In this document: piece by piece, positions 50,458-52,644 of the stretch
Position numbering within the stretch: the stretch's first letter is position 1
Layout of the letters: each line of letters opens with the position of its first letter
Assembly (NCBI GenBank): GCA_038215095.1
Contig: JBBQRG010000010.1
Location: forward strand, 1-52,644
Origin: DATACN01 sp038215095
GTDB lineage: Bacteria > Actinomycetota > Thermoleophilia > Solirubrobacterales > Thermoleophilaceae
Length of the DNA: 52,644 nucleotides
Reading direction: 5' to 3'
Program-made: the position numbers and the translations under genes
The notes under the pieces: model-generated
What the model was told of the DNA's origin: nothing
What the model saw: the letters and a program-made list of their open reading frames with translations, nothing else
Databases searched by the model: none

Positions 50458-52220
50458 CAGCGCCGCACCCTGACCCGGGCCGTGCCGCCCACGAGGCCCT
50501 TCTTCGACGCGCGTACGGAGCGCCTGCCGGAGTGGCCGAGGCGCAGCACCAGCGACGCCCGCCCGCGGCGGTTCGTGCGCGCGCCGTGCCCGGCGAAGCG
50601 GATGCGCGCCCCGCGCACGGCCCGGCGCTTGCCGGCGCGGATGACCGTGGTGCGGAAGTGGAAGCGAGTGAGGTGTCCGGCGCGTACCCGGCCCGGCCGC
50701 ACGGAGAGCTTGATCTCGCGCGCCGCGGCGCAGTCGCCGCTCACCTTGCCCGTGCCGCGCGTGACCACCACGGACACAGTCTTTCGCCCCCGGCAAGCGC
50801 GCACGTGCAGCGAGGTCGCGTTCGAGAGCGAGATCGCCTCACCGCCCTTCACGCTCACGTCGTACCCCTTGGGGTAGAGGCGCCTCGGCACGCGCACCTG
50901 CGTGTCGGCGCGAAAGCGGAACCTGCCGCCGCCGAGGCGGGCCGTGGCGTAGGAGAGCGTGAAGCGGCCCGTGCCCGCGTCGTAGCCGAAGGCGGCCGGC
51001 GTGCCCGCCACCGCCTGCGGGTAGGGCCGCGCCAGCACCGCGAGCTTGGCGGCCCTGACGTTGGCGTCGCTCGGAGCGCGCTTGGGGTCGATCACGAGCG
51101 CCTGGGTCGGGCCTCCGCCGCTGGTGGTCGGGTCGTCGCACTGGCAGTAGTGCCAGTACTGCCAGCCGACCATGTTCGCGTCCGCGCGGTCCACCATGCG
51201 CTCGATCTGGCCGAGGTCGTCGGTTGCGCCGAACTCGGTCAGGAGCGTGGCGTCACCGGTGCGCTGCGACTGCGCCGCGGCGTTGTCGAAGGGCAGCTGC
51301 TCCGGCGTGTTGCAGCCGATCGTCTGGGCCGGGTCGGCCGGCGAGCTCGAGTTGTTGTCCGTCAGGCAGTACACGTGGAAGCTCATGCCGGCCCGAGCCC
51401 CGGTGTCGCCGTGGTGGGTCTTCGCGCCGTCGTTGAACAGCACGTTCGGCTCGTACCAGACGATGTTGCGGCCGTCGACCTGCCGTATCGCGCCGGCCAC
51501 GCGGCGCGAGAGGGGCGTCAGCTTCTGCTCGTCGAACTGCTGGCAGCCCTCGGTGTTCGCGCAGGCCTGCCAGCCGTCGCCGGGCCAGGGCTCGTTGAGG
51601 ATGTCGTAGCCCAGCAGGCGCGGCTGGCCGCGGAAGCGCTCGGCCACGTGGCGCCAGGCGGCCGCGTAGCGGTCCTGCAGGCCCACGCCGCCGGGCCCCG
51701 GGTCGTTGCTCCAGAAGTGGTCGAAGGCGCGGTTGAGCGCCGGCATGGCGAGGTAGTTGCCGGGGAAGCCCGCCTGTGGCTGTGCGGGCAGGCCGTCGTC
51801 CTTCACGGCCCAGTCCGGCCAGCCCTCGCCCTGGAAGCGCTCGTTGTAGAGGTCCTGGTGGAAGTCCAGCGTGGTGGTGATGCCGTGGCTCCCGAGCACG
51901 GCCACCGTCGCGGCGATGCGGTCCAGGTAGGCCTCGTCGTACACGCCCGGGCTCGGCTCGACCGCCGCGTAGATGACTCCGAGGCGCACGCTGTTGTAGC
52001 CCTCGGCCGCGAGGAAGGCGGCGTCGTCGGCGCCGAAGCCGACGGCGTCCGGCGCGTAGGGAGGGCGCTTGTCGACCATGTTGATCCCGTGCAGGTCGAC
52101 GACCCGGCCGCGGGAGTCGGTGATCCAGCGCCCGGCGTGCCCCAGCGGCAGCACCGGTGCGCCGGCGGCCACCGGCACGCACAAGGCGAGCGTGAGCAGC
52201 GCTATCGCCGGTCGCCTCAT
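50457..52220 (-). CDS. Secreted GH5 glycosidase, endoglycoceramidase-like
   Basis: This is a 587-residue exported protein. Signal peptide at residues 1-21. The GH5 TIM barrel has features of endoglycoceramidases: DLHGINMVDKRPPYAP, VRLGVIYAAVEPSPGVYD, TLDFHQDLYNERFQGEG. Acid/base is Glu210 in DILNEPWPGDG, nucleophile is Glu329 in LLTEFGATDD. After about residue 400 comes a C-terminal beta-sandwich and an Ig-like basic module ending VRVRR. Such enzymes cut glycan from glycolipids, or in relatives beta-glucosides of steryl or lipid type. Actinobacterial glycolipids or eukaryotic glycosphingolipids could be substrates. It overlaps the upstream hydrolase gene by 4 bases. Confidence 0.87.
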   Translation of the reverse strand: MRRPAIALLTLALCVPVAAGAPVLPLGHAGRWITDSRGRVVDLHGINMVDKRPPYAPDAVGFGADDAAFLAAEGYNSVRLGVIYAAVEPSPGVYDEAYLDRIAATVAVLGSHGITTTLDFHQDLYNERFQGEGWPDWAVKDDGLPAQPQAGFPGNYLAMPALNRAFDHFWSNDPGPGGVGLQDRYAAAWRHVAERFRGQPRLLGYDILNEPWPGDGWQACANTEGCQQFDEQKLTPLSRRVAGAIRQVDGRNIVWYEPNVLFNDGAKTHHGDTGARAGMSFHVYCLTDNNSSSPADPAQTIGCNTPEQLPFDNAAAQSQRTGDATLLTEFGATDDLGQIERMVDRADANMVGWQYWHYCQCDDPTTSGGGPTQALVIDPKRAPSDANVRAAKLAVLARPYPQAVAGTPAAFGYDAGTGRFTLSYATARLGGGRFRFRADTQVRVPRRLYPKGYDVSVKGGEAISLSNATSLHVRACRGRKTVSVVVTRGTGKVSGDCAAAREIKLSVRPGRVRAGHLTRFHFRTTVIRAGKRRAVRGARIRFAGHGARTNRRGRASLVLRLGHSGRRSVRASKKGLVGGTARVRVRR

Positions 52221-52644
52221 GCGGATGCCCCCTTGTGCAGCAGCGCGCGGATCCGCGCATCGTCATGAGGGACCGGATCGGTCTGCGCGATGAACGAGCC
52301 GATCGCCTCTGAGAACCAATCGGGGTCGTCGTTGTGCGGGAAGTGGCCACCGTCCTGCAGGATCTCGAGGCGGCTCCCGGGCATCGCTCTGTGCGCCTGC
52401 TCGCCGTGACGCACGGGGATGATGCGGTCGCGCGCGCCCCAGCAGATCAGCGACGGCATCCCGGCTGACAGATAGAGACGGTCGTGGGCGCTGACCCGCT
52501 GGCCGGCCGGATCGATGACGGCGCGGACCGTGTGCACGAACGCACGCCGCGCCCGCGGATCGCTCAGCGACGCGTAGCCCTGCGAAAGCCCCTCGAGGTC
52601 GGCTCCGAGCTGCAGGCCGAGCCGGCGCAGCGTCCCGCCGACGA
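52217..52644 (-). CDS. Alpha/beta hydrolase, C-terminal part (runs off the window)
   Basis: The frame is open to the right edge of the window, so only the last 142 residues are seen. The C-terminal signatures of the alpha/beta-hydrolase fold are clear: the acid strand PSLICWGARDRIIPVRHGEQ with its Asp, and the catalytic histidine in LQDGGHFPHNDDPDWF. The N-terminus with the nucleophile elbow is outside. Its stop overlaps the start of the GH5 gene (ATGA). It is probably the first or an early gene of an operon with the GH5 glycosidase and the LLM oxidoreductase, perhaps hydrolysing a lipid ester of the same substrate. Confidence 0.88.
   Translation of the reverse strand, partial: VGGTLRRLGLQLGADLEGLSQGYASLSDPRARRAFVHTVRAVIDPAGQRVSAHDRLYLSAGMPSLICWGARDRIIPVRHGEQAHRAMPGSRLEILQDGGHFPHNDDPDWFSEAIGSFIAQTDPVPHDDARIRALLHKGASA

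Noticed and set aside
1..52644. CRISPR arrays, insertion sequences, integrases, att sites
   Set aside because: No regular repeat-spacer pattern, transposase or integrase, and no terminal inverted repeats with target duplications were seen by eye.

Overview
The window is high-GC DNA (roughly 70% by eye) from an actinobacterium. The closest fit is class Thermoleophilia (Solirubrobacterales-like). This rests on the mix of features: ydaO-type c-di-AMP riboswitches ahead of cell-wall genes, an F420/LLM-type oxidoreductase, a class E-like sortase, a homing-endonuclease-associated repeat protein, and many genes with a -10 box placed right at the start codon (leaderless transcripts). No insertion sequence, prophage, CRISPR array or tRNA was recognised. 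Taxonomy is inferred from gene content only.

Layout. 1-5136: 3' end of RNase P RNA with its terminator, fdhD, a zinc-ribbon protein, a cytochrome c, a riboswitch-controlled small membrane protein, an operator followed by a cysteine-less AhpD-like protein and an HxlR regulator, and glnA. 5137-16532: MMPL transporter, DUF255 thioredoxin protein, acyl-CoA ligase, a second riboswitch with an NlpC/P60 protein, acyl-CoA dehydrogenase, a secreted sugar dehydrogenase with PKD domain, an SCP2-like protein and a JmjC-like cupin. 16559-21135: a tightly coupled minus-strand operon with malyl-CoA lyase, a two-subunit CoA ligase of the succinyl/malyl type, a one-cluster ferredoxin and a GNAT-type acyltransferase.

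21179-39696 is a surface polysaccharide locus: two secreted PslG-like glycosidases tail to tail, three glycosyltransferases, two Wzy/O-antigen-ligase-like proteins, a Wzz-type tyrosine kinase, an unusual fused polysaccharide deacetylase-flippase, a FemAB/BioF2-like acyltransferase, a c-di-AMP-riboswitch-controlled CAP protein, an initiating sugar-phosphate transferase, a small LPFTG surface protein and a sortase. A MaoC hydratase sits inside it. A pair of tandem palindromes lies in the divergent promoter region at 24102-24150.

39768-52644 is metabolic: GTP-type PEP carboxykinase, aldehyde dehydrogenase, a ThDP enzyme coupled to a FUSC-like membrane protein, a CaiB/BaiF CoA-transferase, an ATP-grasp ligase, a divergent pair of unknown genes sharing one -10 element, and an operon of alpha/beta hydrolase, endoglycoceramidase-like GH5 and LLM oxidoreductase that runs off the right edge.

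The themes that join the parts are envelope building (polysaccharide, sortase, hydrolases under c-di-AMP control) and CoA-thioester chemistry. Gene packing is extreme: several convergent pairs share or abut stop codons, and ATGA or TGATG overlaps are common.
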